This document shows, piece by piece, positions 1 to 10,267 of a stretch of DNA of 22,747 bases (the first letter of the stretch is position 1; each line of letters begins with the position of its first letter). Source of the DNA: Monosiga brevicollis MX1 (lineage: Eukaryota; Opisthokonta; Choanoflagellata; Craspedida; Salpingoecidae); NCBI RefSeq assembly GCF_000002865.3, contig NW_001865071.1, forward strand, positions 187,878 through 210,624. The letters run 5' to 3'. The notes under the pieces were generated by a model. The model had not been told where the DNA came from. It was given only the letters and a program-made list of their open reading frames with translations, and ran no database searches. The position numbers were made by a program, and so were the translations under genes.

Positions 1-97
1 CCCCTCTGACTCAACTTTTCATCAGCAAAGCTAGCATTTTTCTCTCAACAACATCACCAGCCACAGCAGCAGCAGCAGCACAAACAAGAACCCCAAC

Positions 98-1582
98 ATG
101 GAAGAGATCATCCAAATCAACGAGCTGCCGGTAGCACAGCTTTGGTCCTTGCTCTGCCTGTGCCTCTACGCCACCGCCTTTAGTACGTCGGTTTCCAATG
201 CCTTTCCTGAGCCCCCTGCGCTTGCCAGCCCTGCCCGTGTTGACATACCCCATGTGATGAGCTCACCCCCACCATCGTGGCCACCTTTGCTCTTTCCAAA
301 GATCCTGGTACTGCTGCTCCGCGCTGCTTGAGGCTGCCCAAAGGACGTGCCCGAACCTTTCCAGATCTGCCCCTGGCCGTCATCACGCTGGTGCCCCGTC
401 ATCTTTATCAGCGTTACCCCCACCTTGCAATCAATCTGAGGGACGGTGAAATCGATGGCCGGGAGCGGGTGACTTGCAACTTCGCAAAAACTGGAAAGTC
501 TGGCTCCGGGCAGTGGGCATGCTGGCCAGTGGAGCATTGCCTTGTCCCTGCGAGGGCCAAGCGTCAGCCTATGGTCACTTGTACCAACCTCAAGAGCATC
601 ACATCCAGTGCCCGCTCAACTGCACCCGTGAGAATGTCCACTGCGCATGTGGTCTCGCCCAGGTTTGTCGTCCCTCTCTCAGCCACACAGAGAACAGAAT
701 GGTCACAATGTATCCATTCGCAAGCTCTGACCAGCGGACTCCCTTGATTTGTTTCCAATCATAGTTTGCCCAGAAGCTTGTCTGCATGTTCTTTTCCCTG
801 CCAGAATGGGAGGTGATTGCTCGTGAGTATCCAAACTGCCTGACCTTGATCGACAGACTGCCCGCACCCACGTCCCCTCATCTAAACCGCACTACCGCAT
901 AGGCTTTGACAATGAAAAGGACATCAAGTTACAGCTTCGCATGCTGTTGAATGTATCCGATCGATACTTTGCTGACGCGGATGACCATCTCTTTGAAGAG
1001 AACGTCACCATGGTGAGCCGGCACCTCAGTCAGCATGGTTTGCGCCTGGAGCGTCATGACCGTTGCTTTCGGGTTCTGCGCCTGACATCAGATGGGCACT
1101 GGCTTCCTGTGGCCAACCCCAGCCGCCTAGCCCGGCCACGACAAAACCAGCGCCGACGCCCGCGCGCCCAACAGCGAGCCCAACAGCGACAACACCGCCA
1201 ACCCCCACGCCAACGCCAACGCCAGGGCATTGCGCGTCACCGGCCCCAGCAGCGCGCTGGAGCTTACCAACCCCAACCTGCCCGCGTGAACCAAGCTGTC
1301 GTGGATGATGCGGATCTCAATGAGATCTTGCATGGGCTGTTTAGTGACGAGGCTCAACCGGATGTCAACCCCAGAGTTGAGATCGATCCGCAGGCACGCT
1401 TTCTACCTGCGTTGCCGGTGGCTGAACCCCTGCTCTTGGGTAACTTCGAAGGGGCAAACATGCCCGAACCCAACGCCCTCCCTTTTGGACCCGATGATTG
1501 GCTGCCGGATGATCAAGCCCATGATGATCACGGTGAAATGGAGATGGACGAGCTCATTCAACTACTTCAGGAGAATATCTGA
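98..1582 (+). CDS. Unknown protein with Cys cluster, Arg/Gln/Pro-rich segment and acidic tail
   Basis: I do not recognise this protein. The best gene model joins 98-182, 302-468, 555-662, 774-822 and 903-1582, giving 362 residues. Donors are GTACGT, GTGACT, GTTTGT and GTGAGT; acceptors are TTTCCAAAG, CTGCGAG, TTTGCCCAG and CCGCATAG. All phases agree and the only stop is at 1580-1582. The start has a fair context (AACATGG). A Cys cluster lies at about residues 103-124 (C103, C107, C114, C116, C124), but its spacing matches no zinc finger I know. Residues about 137-205 are a compact globular stretch. Residues about 210-263 are very rich in Arg, Gln and Pro, so probably disordered. The last 40 residues are acidic and end in a Leu-rich helix. 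Basic low-complexity followed by an acidic tail would fit a nuclear or RNA-associated protein, but that is a guess. The last exon is the most secure; exons 1-2 are the least. Confidence 0.6.
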
Positions 1583-2070
1583 AAGCTGGATCACAAGCAG
1601 CTGCTAAATCAGCTCTGCCTTGGTCTATTGTGCTCACGCCTCCAGTTCTTGTGAAACATGATGTGATCGGCGTTGTATCCTCTCGAGGCACTACTTCGCT
1701 ACTTCGCTACTTCGCTACTTTGCTTTCCCCGTCACCTTTGTTCTTTTTTCTTCTGTTTGTTTCGTTTGTTGGATTGATATCTTTCGCTGCCCCCCCCTGT
1801 CATTTTTGAGATTCGAGTGTTGTTGAGTTTTAAGAGTGTGAATAGAGTTGAGTCTGAGAAGCAAGCATGCTTCTGCTCTCGCGTTTCGTGCAACCCAGCG
1901 GGTTGGTCATCATAGATTGCGTGATTGAATTTATAATTCACCTGTTATCAACCACATTGCTCGCCCTGGCACTCGAAACAAGGCAGCTTCCCCCTGCCCA
2001 AGACACGTACATGTACGACCGTGCACTTGGATTGTCAAAGTGCACAGCTCGTTCAAACGCCTGTGGTCGC
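1583..2070. other. Convergent 3' intergenic region
   Basis: This holds the 3' ends of two converging genes. Apart from a short tandem repeat near 1690 I see no coding exon, RNA gene or clear AATAAA signal. The open frames here have no splice-site support and no family resemblance. Confidence 0.6.
1690..1722 (+). repeat. Short 8-bp tandem repeat (about four units)
   Basis: About four head-to-tail copies of the unit GCTACTTC, the last imperfect (CTACTTTG). It lies just downstream of the stop of the unknown gene at 98-1582, probably in its 3' UTR. Confidence 0.85.
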
Positions 2071-4165
2071 CTAGGCGAACCAGTTGATGAGAGTGCGGCC
2101 TTGGATAAGCAGTGTTTGCAAGCGCTGGTGTATGAATGTGAGAGCCTCGGCTCTATCTTCGGATATCAAAGGAGCGCGCCACTCTTCTGGCAAGAGACGC
2201 AGGTTGACCCATGGTAATTGGCTAGCGGCAAAATCTTGTTCTTTGCACATCGTGATCAAGCCTTGCAAAGTCTGCACACCATGTTCGGCACGGGTCAAGG
2301 TTTCAAGATCAGTCTGCCCCAGCAGTTCGCAGCTCGCCTGATACAGGGCCACCCAACAGGCAGCGACCGTGATGGGATCTGTCCGTGAAAAGCAACAAGC
2401 TTCCGTGAGCCACACTCAAAGGAAAAAGGAAAAAGGGCAAACATCGAGTTGCCGGGGGTTGAACCAGCGGCACCCACTGGTTCTCGCCCTGACCTGGCGC
2501 GTCGTGTAGCAGTTGCGTCATAAGAAGGGTGGAGAGCCAATGTGGTGTTGGAAGCTTCTCACGGCTAGGAAAAGCAGAGGTGGTAAGATCGGTACGTCGG
2601 ATTCAAAACCATTGAGAGGGTTCAGTTGTGGAACAGCTATGGGCGAGAGACTATCTGCAGTTCAGGAACATACCAAGACACGAGCCATGCAGATTTTTCT
2701 GGGCTCGCTGAGCTTTGCAAGAGTGCAAACCCTTCGTTGAGAAGTGTATCACATTCCGGTTGATCGTGCTCCTCTCGACAAGAGACACAAATCCAGCTAC
2801 AGGGGATTGAAGAACGGGTGAGATTCTAGTAGCCATGAGAATGAAGCTCAGACGCCATGACAACGCACCCGACGCTACCGGGGGCGAGACGCTGGGGTTG
2901 AGCGCAGACCGGGCAGGTTCCGATAAGCTGCTCCTCGTGGGGCAATTTGTTTGTACAACGAGCACAGGTACAAGTGAAACTGAATGAAATGGGACATTGT
3001 AGTACAACGGGCCGTGCGATTGCAAGTGGCGATGTAAGTCAACGGCGTCCGCAACCCTGTCCCCATGCCGGCAACTAGCCTTGTAGGCAGGTGCCATGAC
3101 AAGCCATTGGGGTATACCAGTGCGGAGATGAGGCTATGATGCTTACGCGTAGGCGGCTTGTAAATGCCGCTGGCGCTGGTCGACGGGCAACATGAGACGA
3201 CTACCCTCGAGGTAGGAGATGGTCAGCATTTCGCCAGTCGCAATTGCACGAGTGGCTCGCACTTCCATGGTACGCTGCAACCCGAAAATGAGAAGGAGGT
3301 TCAAATCGGATGAAGCATATGGGCCGGAGGGCCTCTTCGGGTGGGGCTTGCGCTCTGCGACACAAGGCATGGGGGGCAATCCTGGACTCACCCATTGACC
3401 ACCCTCACGGTCAGGCACAAAGACCCCACAGTTTGGTTGACAGGAATGATTGAGGAGACTGGCATCGGGGAAAAAACCTACCGGACGCGTCATCTGGTCA
3501 GAGCCAGGAGCTGCAGGTCATGCAAGCCTTGTGTCATGTTGGCTTTGCACACCCTTTTCCACCCCACGCGACTCCTTCTCACCTTGGTCGAAGCAATTTT
3601 GGCCTAGCTTGGTGTGAACTCGTTCGAGAACAGCATCATTCAGATCAAGCGCCCGGGTGGCATGACCTGCAAGCATCAAGCAAAGCAGTGACTCAGTGCT
3701 CGCCAGCCATGTGTGTGTGTGCAGGTCAGAGCCGCCCACTACCTGAAAGCATACCTAGCGCGGCTTTCAGCACGTCGACGTCGTCGCTGGCGCGGGGACA
3801 AAGATCAGTGATCTGATGACTGAGAGCTTCCCGCTTTGCGGTGCCTGCCTATGCACGCAACGCCCAAATCCCATGAGAGAAGAGCCAGAACACCGCCAGG
3901 TCGCCTTGAAAGCGAAAAAGCGGCACCGGAATCGACGCGCTCGGCCGCAATGCGGCCATCGAACAATGAAAAGCAATTGGAACAGGCGCACCGGCGTGGT
4001 CTGGAAGAGCATGTCCAGAATGTCTGTGGTGGCTTCCCGGTCATGGTGGAAGCAAAGGCCTCGACTGGCGCACACAATCGCTCCGGCGTCCAACGTCGTC
4101 TTGGCCTGGAGGAAGCGCCCAAGCTCTGCCGTCTCACAGAGTGCAACCCCAGCTCCCAACGCCAT
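2071..4165 (-). CDS. SMYD-like SET-domain lysine methyltransferase, MYND finger apparently lost
   Basis: Predicted S-adenosylmethionine-dependent protein-lysine methyltransferase of the SMYD family. Exons on the minus strand: 4165-4076, 4023-3894, 3844-3743, 3666-3583, 3510-3392, 3274-3147, 2979-2854, 2796-2674, 2564-2494, 2378-2071. These total 1281 nt and 426 residues with every phase matching; SMYD2 and SMYD3 are about 430. The N-terminus has the SMYD opening (AELGRFLQAKTTLDAGAI). The SET core has SLLNHSCQPNC (154-163, with the N156-H157 SAM/knot residues) and RAIATGEMLTISY, whose Tyr is residue 196. The post-SET zinc motif FTCTCARC follows (C221, C223, C226), then CPVC and WICVSC pairs and a helical C-terminal domain. 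Where the MYND finger should lie there is only CACSNC near residues 43-48; the remaining Cys/His ligands are missing. The short first and second introns (52 and 49 bp) are the least certain joins. Likely nuclear or cytoplasmic; the substrate cannot be read from the sequence. Confidence 0.87.
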
Positions 4166-4212
4166 GACAACAATGCCTGAAATCTTGCCCTAATCTTCTT
4201 CAGACCTCGACC

Positions 4213-4247
4213 CACACACACACACACACGCACACACACACACACAC
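4213..4247 (+). repeat. (CA)n microsatellite
   Basis: About 17 CA dinucleotides with a single interruption (CG) near 4230. It lies about 50 bp upstream of the SMYD-like start codon. Confidence 0.95.
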
Positions 4248-4354
4248 TACCAACGACAGGCCCCGCGCTTGTTCGCGTACGTTGACCCGAGCTCAAAGTG
4301 AGTTGAGTTGAGCGCCAGAGCCGAAGACGAGAGAGAGACGAGAGAGGAAAAATG

Positions 4355-4377
4355 AAAAAAAAAAAAAAAAAAAAAAA
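4355..4377 (+). repeat. Poly(A) run of 23 bases
   Basis: Uninterrupted A homopolymer in the divergent spacer, preceded by GA-rich sequence (4329-4350). Confidence 0.95.
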
Positions 4378-4525
4378 GTCGTAAGCGGAAGTGTGATCAT
4401 GCTTACACTCTACCACTTAAGACCAGTTGTCCAGCAACAACCTGCTCGACTATTTTATCTTACATTCCTCTTATCAATACGTGTGTGTGTGAGAAGAGAG
4501 AGCGCGCTCGCATTTTAGCTTGACG

Positions 4526-4526
<1 letters not shown>

Positions 4527-4584
<58 letters not shown>
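4527..4584 (+). repeat. (AC)29 microsatellite
   Basis: Perfect run of 29 AC dinucleotides, continued by an imperfect AC/GC tail to about 4612. It ends roughly 80 bp before the start codon at 4668, so it probably sits in the promoter or 5' UTR of that gene. Pure purine-pyrimidine alternation of this length can form Z-DNA. Confidence 0.97.
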
Positions 4585-4586
<2 letters not shown>

Positions 4587-4667
4587 ACACACACGCAGAC
4601 GCACACACACGCAAGCAGGGCCGGGTGTTAGGGGGCAGGAGGCGCGCTCCGACGACGACCAGGCGGC

Positions 4668-5567
4668 ATGGGGATGGGGATGAGGGTGCTCGTGTTTTTG
4701 AGCTTGGTTCAGATGGCTGTGCTGGTGCCGAGTTTGGGGCCCTCGACGACGCTGGATGTGGTGGAGAGTACCACAACGCTTGTGCTTCAGGAGAGCAGCA
4801 AGCCGGAACATGAGACGAGCTCGGTCATGCCTACCAAGACCAGCACCACCGAGACCATCCCTACCCAACACAGCACTGAGACCAGCACCGACTTGACGGT
4901 TGCGGAGCAACAAACCAGCGGCAAGACCGAGCCACCGCTTGCTGGCTCCACCTTTGCGCCCGTCGCTGCCCAAACCATCGGCACCAAAGGTGAGCCGCCA
5001 TTCCCCAGCTTTGACGCTGCCACCGCCAAAAACGCCAAAAACCCGTTGGTTGTCGCTGCTGTTCAGGCCGCAGCCCAGCCGCATGTAAATTTCATGCACG
5101 CTGCACTGAGTGCCCTTTCTTGTCTCTTCCACCGCTGACTCCCCGCCGACCTTGGCGCGCGCTTCTTCTTAGATGAAGAAACGATGACGGCTGGTGTGCG
5201 CAACGAGGATCGACTGCGTGACATGTTGGGCAGCAAGTTTCAGACTGGACTCCTTTTGGTGGTATGCTTGCCGCAACCCACACTACAGCCTGGGTCCCGG
5301 AGACCCTCAGTTGGGCCGCACCGCCTTGCCTCCATAATGCTGGCCCTTCTCACCTCAGCCACCTCGTTCTCGTGGTGCTCGCAGACCACCTTGGCCTGTG
5401 TGGCAGTCATTGCCTTTATGGTCATCCAATGGCGCCGTGTTCGAGGTTTTCGCTCTTACCGCTTTGTGCAAGGCAGCGACATTGAAAGCATCGAGCTTCC
5501 CGTCATCAACTCCAGCGACCAGGAAGACGACGATGATGACACCCACCACAGCATGTACATGCGCTGA
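4668..5567 (+). CDS. Ser/Thr-rich secretory protein with single membrane anchor and acidic cytoplasmic tail
   Basis: Not assignable to a named family. The model joins 4668-5109 and 5173-5567 (278 residues; donor A|GTGCCC, acceptor TTCTTCTTAG, phase 1). Residues 1-24 are a clear signal peptide: a basic start, then a hydrophobic core around VLVFLSLVQMAVLV. Residues about 25-105 are dense in Thr, Ser, Pro and Glu, mucin-like and probably O-glycosylated. A hydrophobic stretch containing TTLACVAVIAFMVIQW is followed by basic RRVRGFRSYR, the expected stop-transfer signal for a type I protein. The tail has a run of six acidic residues and ends in HHSMYMR. A second intron is possible (donor GTGTGC at 5194, acceptor CTCAG ending at 5358), which would remove about 55 residues just before the membrane span. 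Likely a cell-surface or vesicle membrane protein. The gene runs tail to tail with the POMT2-type enzyme. Confidence 0.65.
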
Positions 5568-5917
5568 GGCCTGATCAGCTCTCGAAAGAACAACCTGCCG
5601 TCGTTGACGCTGCGGCGCACTCCAGCGCGCTTGTGTCTCTCTGTGCCGCAGATTCTTTCTTTCTCCTTTTTTTTGACTTGTTTAGAACAACCCCACCCCC
5701 TTTTAAGCGTCTTAGATCAGTGTTGTGTCGTCCCTGGCTCTCATGAGCTCCACCGGTGTTTTGCCTCTTGCCCGTTCTCGTCTCGGGTCGCCCTCTCGCG
5801 CGTGATTTTTGTGACATGAATTTTGAAGTCTCTTTGCTCAGCGAGCATAATCCAAAACGGAGACAAGGCAATCTGTCCTCGATGCTCTCTCGTTTCTTCA
5901 ACCTACCACCGCCCGTG
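5568..5917. other. Convergent 3' intergenic region
   Basis: About 350 bp between two convergent stop codons. It contains pyrimidine-rich stretches (around 5650-5705) but no exon, RNA gene or repeat that I can support. Confidence 0.6.
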
Positions 5918-8475
5918 CTAACCCAGCAATTCCCAACTTGGCAGCCACATTAAATAGTCCATCTCCTGTAGGGGCCCTGTCATCCCGTATGCCATACATG
6001 CAAACTGGCCAAAACTCCAAGCAATGACCACCACTACCAACCCCACCCCGGCTTCACGCACTCCTGCAAAAGCCAACCCAAGCGCATGAGTGTCGACGGC
6101 TGCTCGCGAGTTTCGTTCTGCCCGAAAACGCGCCCCGCCACACCAAGATCCGGCCTGCACACACGCACCAGCCAATTGAGGCACCAAGGCCTGACATCCA
6201 TGTGCCTAGTGGACAAAGTGAAATGTTCGGGTTGAAAAGTTGGGGGTTGCCCACGCCAGCACTGCATGCCAGCAGAAATTGTAGCGCTGACATACCAAGA
6301 GGTCAAGAAAGATGCCGAGAAACATGCACCCGATCATGGCCGCTAAACAAAATGCCAGCGCCACAGGCGCAGGTGAGCTGCTTCAAAGACGGCCCCACAG
6401 GATTACTCGGGCCGTGACTGTTTTCTCACAATCCGACACCAAACGTGGCCCAGCAGCTGAGATCATAAGGAGGACAAAACAGAGTGTTGCTCTTGCACGC
6501 ACGCACCAGGCAGATAGTGGTGAAAGTAGAGCACGCGCGCCATGAAGTAAAAGGGAAGATAATGCAGTGCATAAGCTGCCACCAGCCATCCCAAGATTGG
6601 GCTCGCCCGCGCCAAGCCGGGCACGTAACAGAAGCGCGGAAGCTACATCCATCGATAACCATGATAACCACCATCAACGCCTGTCCGTGCGAGCTGCGGT
6701 TCAATGACGTTTGCAACCGCAACACTCACTTGCAGCTGGCGTTTACTCAGTACCATCCAGAGTAAGAAGACAGCCAAGGCAAGACCCAAGGCTGCCAAAA
6801 TGCCCCAGTACACAACAGCATTGCCCAATAGATAAACGCGGACATCATGATCCTGCCAGCCCGTGAAGCGCTGCCCCTTATAGTTGATGGGCCATTGCCA
6901 AGGCTGCGAAGTGATTTCCCCTTCTTTAGGTATCAGCCCATTGTTCACTGAAAACATGCCCACGTGCGCCTAGACCATGGTGATTGACGTCAGCAAGACT
7001 TGGACCCACCACAAATGTGCAAACCAAGACATGCGGGTAATTCGCGGGCTCACTTCAACTACGCTGGTCCAGAAACTTTGCACTTGAGCGACGGAAAAGT
7101 TTTTCTCAAACCGCCAGTTATCGTGAAACTCAAAGTTCCATACTGCGTCCACCGAGTGCAAATCCAGGCTGCAGGATACTTCCAGCTGCGTGTTCCGGTG
7201 CGTCAGCACGTACAAGGCAGGCAGGACGACTGTCAGACGCAATCACGCAAGTCAACGGCGCCTTTGCAGCCTCCTAGCAAAAAGGTGAGAAACACGGTGG
7301 TCCACGCCACTCGCGACAACGAAAGAGAAACGGGAAAAGAAGAAACCGAAGCAAAATTGCGAAGCAAGGCAGGCTCGGGACTGCATCGAGCGAGAGTCAG
7401 ACCTGCTCAAACCCCCATTTGGGCAGCTTTTTGCCCGTCGATGCCAATGCACAGAGACGAGTAACATTCTCCCAACCGTGAATCAGACGAATACGATCCT
7501 AGAGAGGTCAAGAATGTTAGCGCAGCCGCCAACAGCCGACGTGCCACGCACTTCCATCAGCCCAACAACAACGTACAACGACGGGCTGAATGTGATCGCC
7601 ATGCTGCCCATCTTCCTTCCAGATGATCCACTCGTCGTTCACGTCGCCAATGCCTTGATCTCCGTAACAGGTCACCTTTGATGAAAAGGCCGGGCAGCGG
7701 AGGAGCGGAGAGGGCACACTAAGGTATGTCGACAGCAAGAACGAAAGGCTTCAAACCTCTCTGCTTTGCTGACAGTGAAGAGCAGCAGGCATCATGAGCA
7801 GATCTGAGGCCTGACCTGGTGATGGTCAGGACGCATTGCTGCCGGGGCTTCATGGCTGTGAAGGTTGCGCCGAGTCGGGATATGCTCCAATCTACCAACA
7901 CTCACCACCTTGTGAATCTGATGGTCAACAGGAAGGGCTGGCGGGGGTATGAACCAAGCGTACCGGATGCGATCACCGCTGCGAATGAGGTATTGTGTGT
8001 GCATGTCCTCATAATTGTCGTGCGTCTCGTTCAGCGGATTTGTCTGCACAAAAGCAAAGTCGTACAATGAGCCAGCAGACCATAGAAAAAGGCCTAGCTG
8101 CTATCCAACTCGTTCAGCATTCGGCCTCAGCTGGCAGCGCGAGAAACCTACTGTCTTGATGAGCCAGCGATTATTCTCGTCCCGATACCGATAGGCGGTC
8201 ACTTGTTGCTGTTGAATCATACTGTCTGGATAAAGGTGAGGATGGGAGTGAAGGAGCCCACCAGCATGACTAAACTGCTTGATTGTCACCACCGAACCCA
8301 AGGCAATATACTGCGGCATGCTTCGGTTGTAGATCTCGCTGCCTTGAAGAGTAGTTTGAAAACCAGAGCTCATAAAGGCATCCCCTGGCCCTGATCGGTA
8401 GCACACGCTGGAACATGTCGCATTCATGAGCCAATTGCATCAAGCAACTTGACTATCGAGTGGATATCGAGTGGA

Positions 8476-8512
<37 letters not shown>

Positions 8513-10267
8513 TTGCCCTCTTGCTTTCCTGGATAAACGGAGCATATCACGTACGCAAAATGCAGCCAGAAACAGGCGAGATACACGATGATGGGAAGAA
8601 GGATCAGCGTGCCGACACGTGCCGCGAAATGAGCCGTCCATGTGCGAATGCTCACGCGCAAATCTCCCCATAGCTCCCAAAGGTCGTTGGCCTAGGCATC
8701 AGAAGGGTGAAATGAGACAGGAGAGCTGGGCATGCAAAGAAGTGTGGCATGGCGAGCTGATCAGGCAGTGCGGCGTAGGGGCAACAGCACTGCTTGCAAC
8801 AACGCATCGCCGCGAGAGACGCACGGTGTATAGTCCCACAAAAAGGACGATGAACAAGCCCACAAATTTGCAACTGATGGCGCAACCCAACATGACGCCG
8901 GTCGTGGCCAAGCTGGTCCACCACCACACACCAAAGGGTCTAATGTGCCACACCAACGCAGCTGTGTCATGAGCGCCTGAAGCAAGCAACTCGAAGGGAG
9001 GGGCCTGTATAACCTCGCCTCGTCAGAAAGCGTACCGTGTGCGACAGGCTCGAAATAGAAAGGTGGCCGTGAGGGCAGCTTGGATGAAGAAGAGCATGAT
9101 TGGGTCCAGTAGAATAAAGCGTGATGCAGTCAACAAGGAAGTTTCTACGGGACAAGCAGTTCTTTTGATGACGGTGCACTCAAGGCAGCGTGCAAGATGA
9201 AGGCAAAGCTTAAAGCTGATTGCGCCCACCCACCGGCTAATAGAAGCATGGCGGCCAGAAGCGCGGGTGTGCGCGCACTCGACGCCACTCGCACGGCCAC
9301 ATAGCCCATGGGGACGACTGCACTGCCCATGGTGGCGCATAACTATACAAGCGCAAATGATCGGTCCGTGGTCGTGGTGACTGGGACAGCACCATAGGAA
9401 CACGAGGGCGTGGCCAGCGACACGAGTGTGGACGTACGAGCCTCATGCCATAGTAAGGTGTTTGCTCATACGCATCGCCGGGCTGCTTGAAGGCAAAGTC
9501 TCCCCGATAGTTGGTCAAATAGCCAGCCCCAGCAATCAACATCTACGTCACGTTTCAAGGCGCAAGCGGGTGGAACCAGGAGCAAGCGTGTGGATGAGCT
9601 GGGTTTGAAGCCGACAGACCAGCCGGATCAGCGACTTGGCTCAAGAAACAAGTGTGACCGGGACAGAACCTCACCTTGGCCAACGGTGGGTGAACGTCAA
9701 AGTAAAACTCGTTTTTGATGTAGTGGTTGGCAAACTTGCCGAAATGTGTCTCATCCCAGCTGTGACGGCGACAGCATGGCCATCAGTTTTGTCGCCTCGC
9801 GGGAAGCAGAGCGAGGGATCCATGCAAGCCAACGTCCGTACGCAACACTGGCTGGTATGGAAAGGTGATAAATGCGGGTCATCCAAGCCACGAGACTCAA
9901 GAGGCTGATCAGGACCAGGTCCAGGATTAGATCGGCCTTCACCTACAAAAGGAGATTGAGGTTCATGGCCCGCCATTAGCTGAAGAGCCCACACGCAGGG
10001 CCAACGTGATCGGAGCGTCGGCTGCCCCGTTTGAGGAAATGAGACGACATACCTCCAATGTGACGCACCACCCATCGTTGGGCCCAGCAGCACAACCTAG
10101 CTGCGCGACATCCTGGGATCCGCAGGGCCATGAGACAGGACACGCGCTCGGGGCTCAGCAGCGACCACCAAGGGCAGACCAACCTTCTGAGGCACATCCT
10201 CTTGCTTTGCTCCATCATCAACATTGTCCGGCCACAGCCAAGCCCGATCTCCCTCGACCACCGCCAT
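5918..10267 (-). CDS. POMT2: Protein O-mannosyltransferase, POMT2/Pmt2 type (GT39)
   Basis: ER membrane enzyme that transfers mannose from dolichyl-phosphate-mannose to Ser/Thr of secretory proteins; in animals it works as a heteromer with POMT1. Exons on the minus strand: 10267-10184, 9942-9842, 9759-9675, 9542-9438, 9342-9234, 9144-9036, 8939-8825, 8691-8555, 8407-8152, 8043-7964, 7891-7816, 7675-7577, 7498-7403, 7185-7054, 6969-6730, 6642-6507, 6342-6296, 6154-5918. They sum to 2244 nt, 747 residues (human POMT2 is 750), all in phase. The catalytic Asp-Glu is in WDETHFGKF (D64, E65). [14 protein letters not shown] and [14 protein letters not shown] mark the membrane core. MIR repeats span about 310-490 ([32 protein letters not shown]). 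The C-terminal half has [21 protein letters not shown] and LYFHHYLPA, and ends in AYGMTGPL and WLPSWELLG. Exon 1 and its 241-bp intron are the weakest part; another start is possible. Confidence 0.93.
8478..8508 (+). repeat. (TC)n microsatellite in an intron of the POMT2-type gene
   Basis: About 15 perfect TC dinucleotides inside the intron 8408-8554. On the transcribed (minus) strand it reads as GA repeats, and it lies about 70 bp from the acceptor. Confidence 0.95.

Larger units (their letters stand above)
4166..4667. promoter_or_regulatory. Divergent intergenic (promoter) region packed with microsatellites
   Basis: These 502 bp lie between the start codons of two genes read in opposite directions, so they should contain both promoters and 5' UTRs. 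Two CA/AC microsatellites and a 23-base A run make up about a quarter of the length. No TATA box or other named element is convincing. Promoter function is inferred from position only. Confidence 0.5.

Noticed and set aside
823-902. A possible frame error between two conserved-looking stretches in the first gene
   Set aside because: An 80-bp intron with a consensus GTGAGT donor and CATAG acceptor restores the frame.
4024-4075. Apparent frameshift in the SMYD-like N-terminus
   Set aside because: The frame change is explained by a 52-bp intron with GT (GTGTGC) and AG (CCACAG) ends that joins GAI to TFWTC in phase, so no mutation is needed.
3805-4416. A 203-codon minus-strand frame running through the poly(A) and CA repeats
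   Set aside because: Its first part translates homopolymer and microsatellite. Only its last segment is real, as SMYD-like exon 2, reached by splicing from the ATG at 4165.
4520-4612. His/Thr repeat protein and Val/Cys repeat protein read from the AC array
   Set aside because: These are translations of a dinucleotide microsatellite in a promoter region, not genes.
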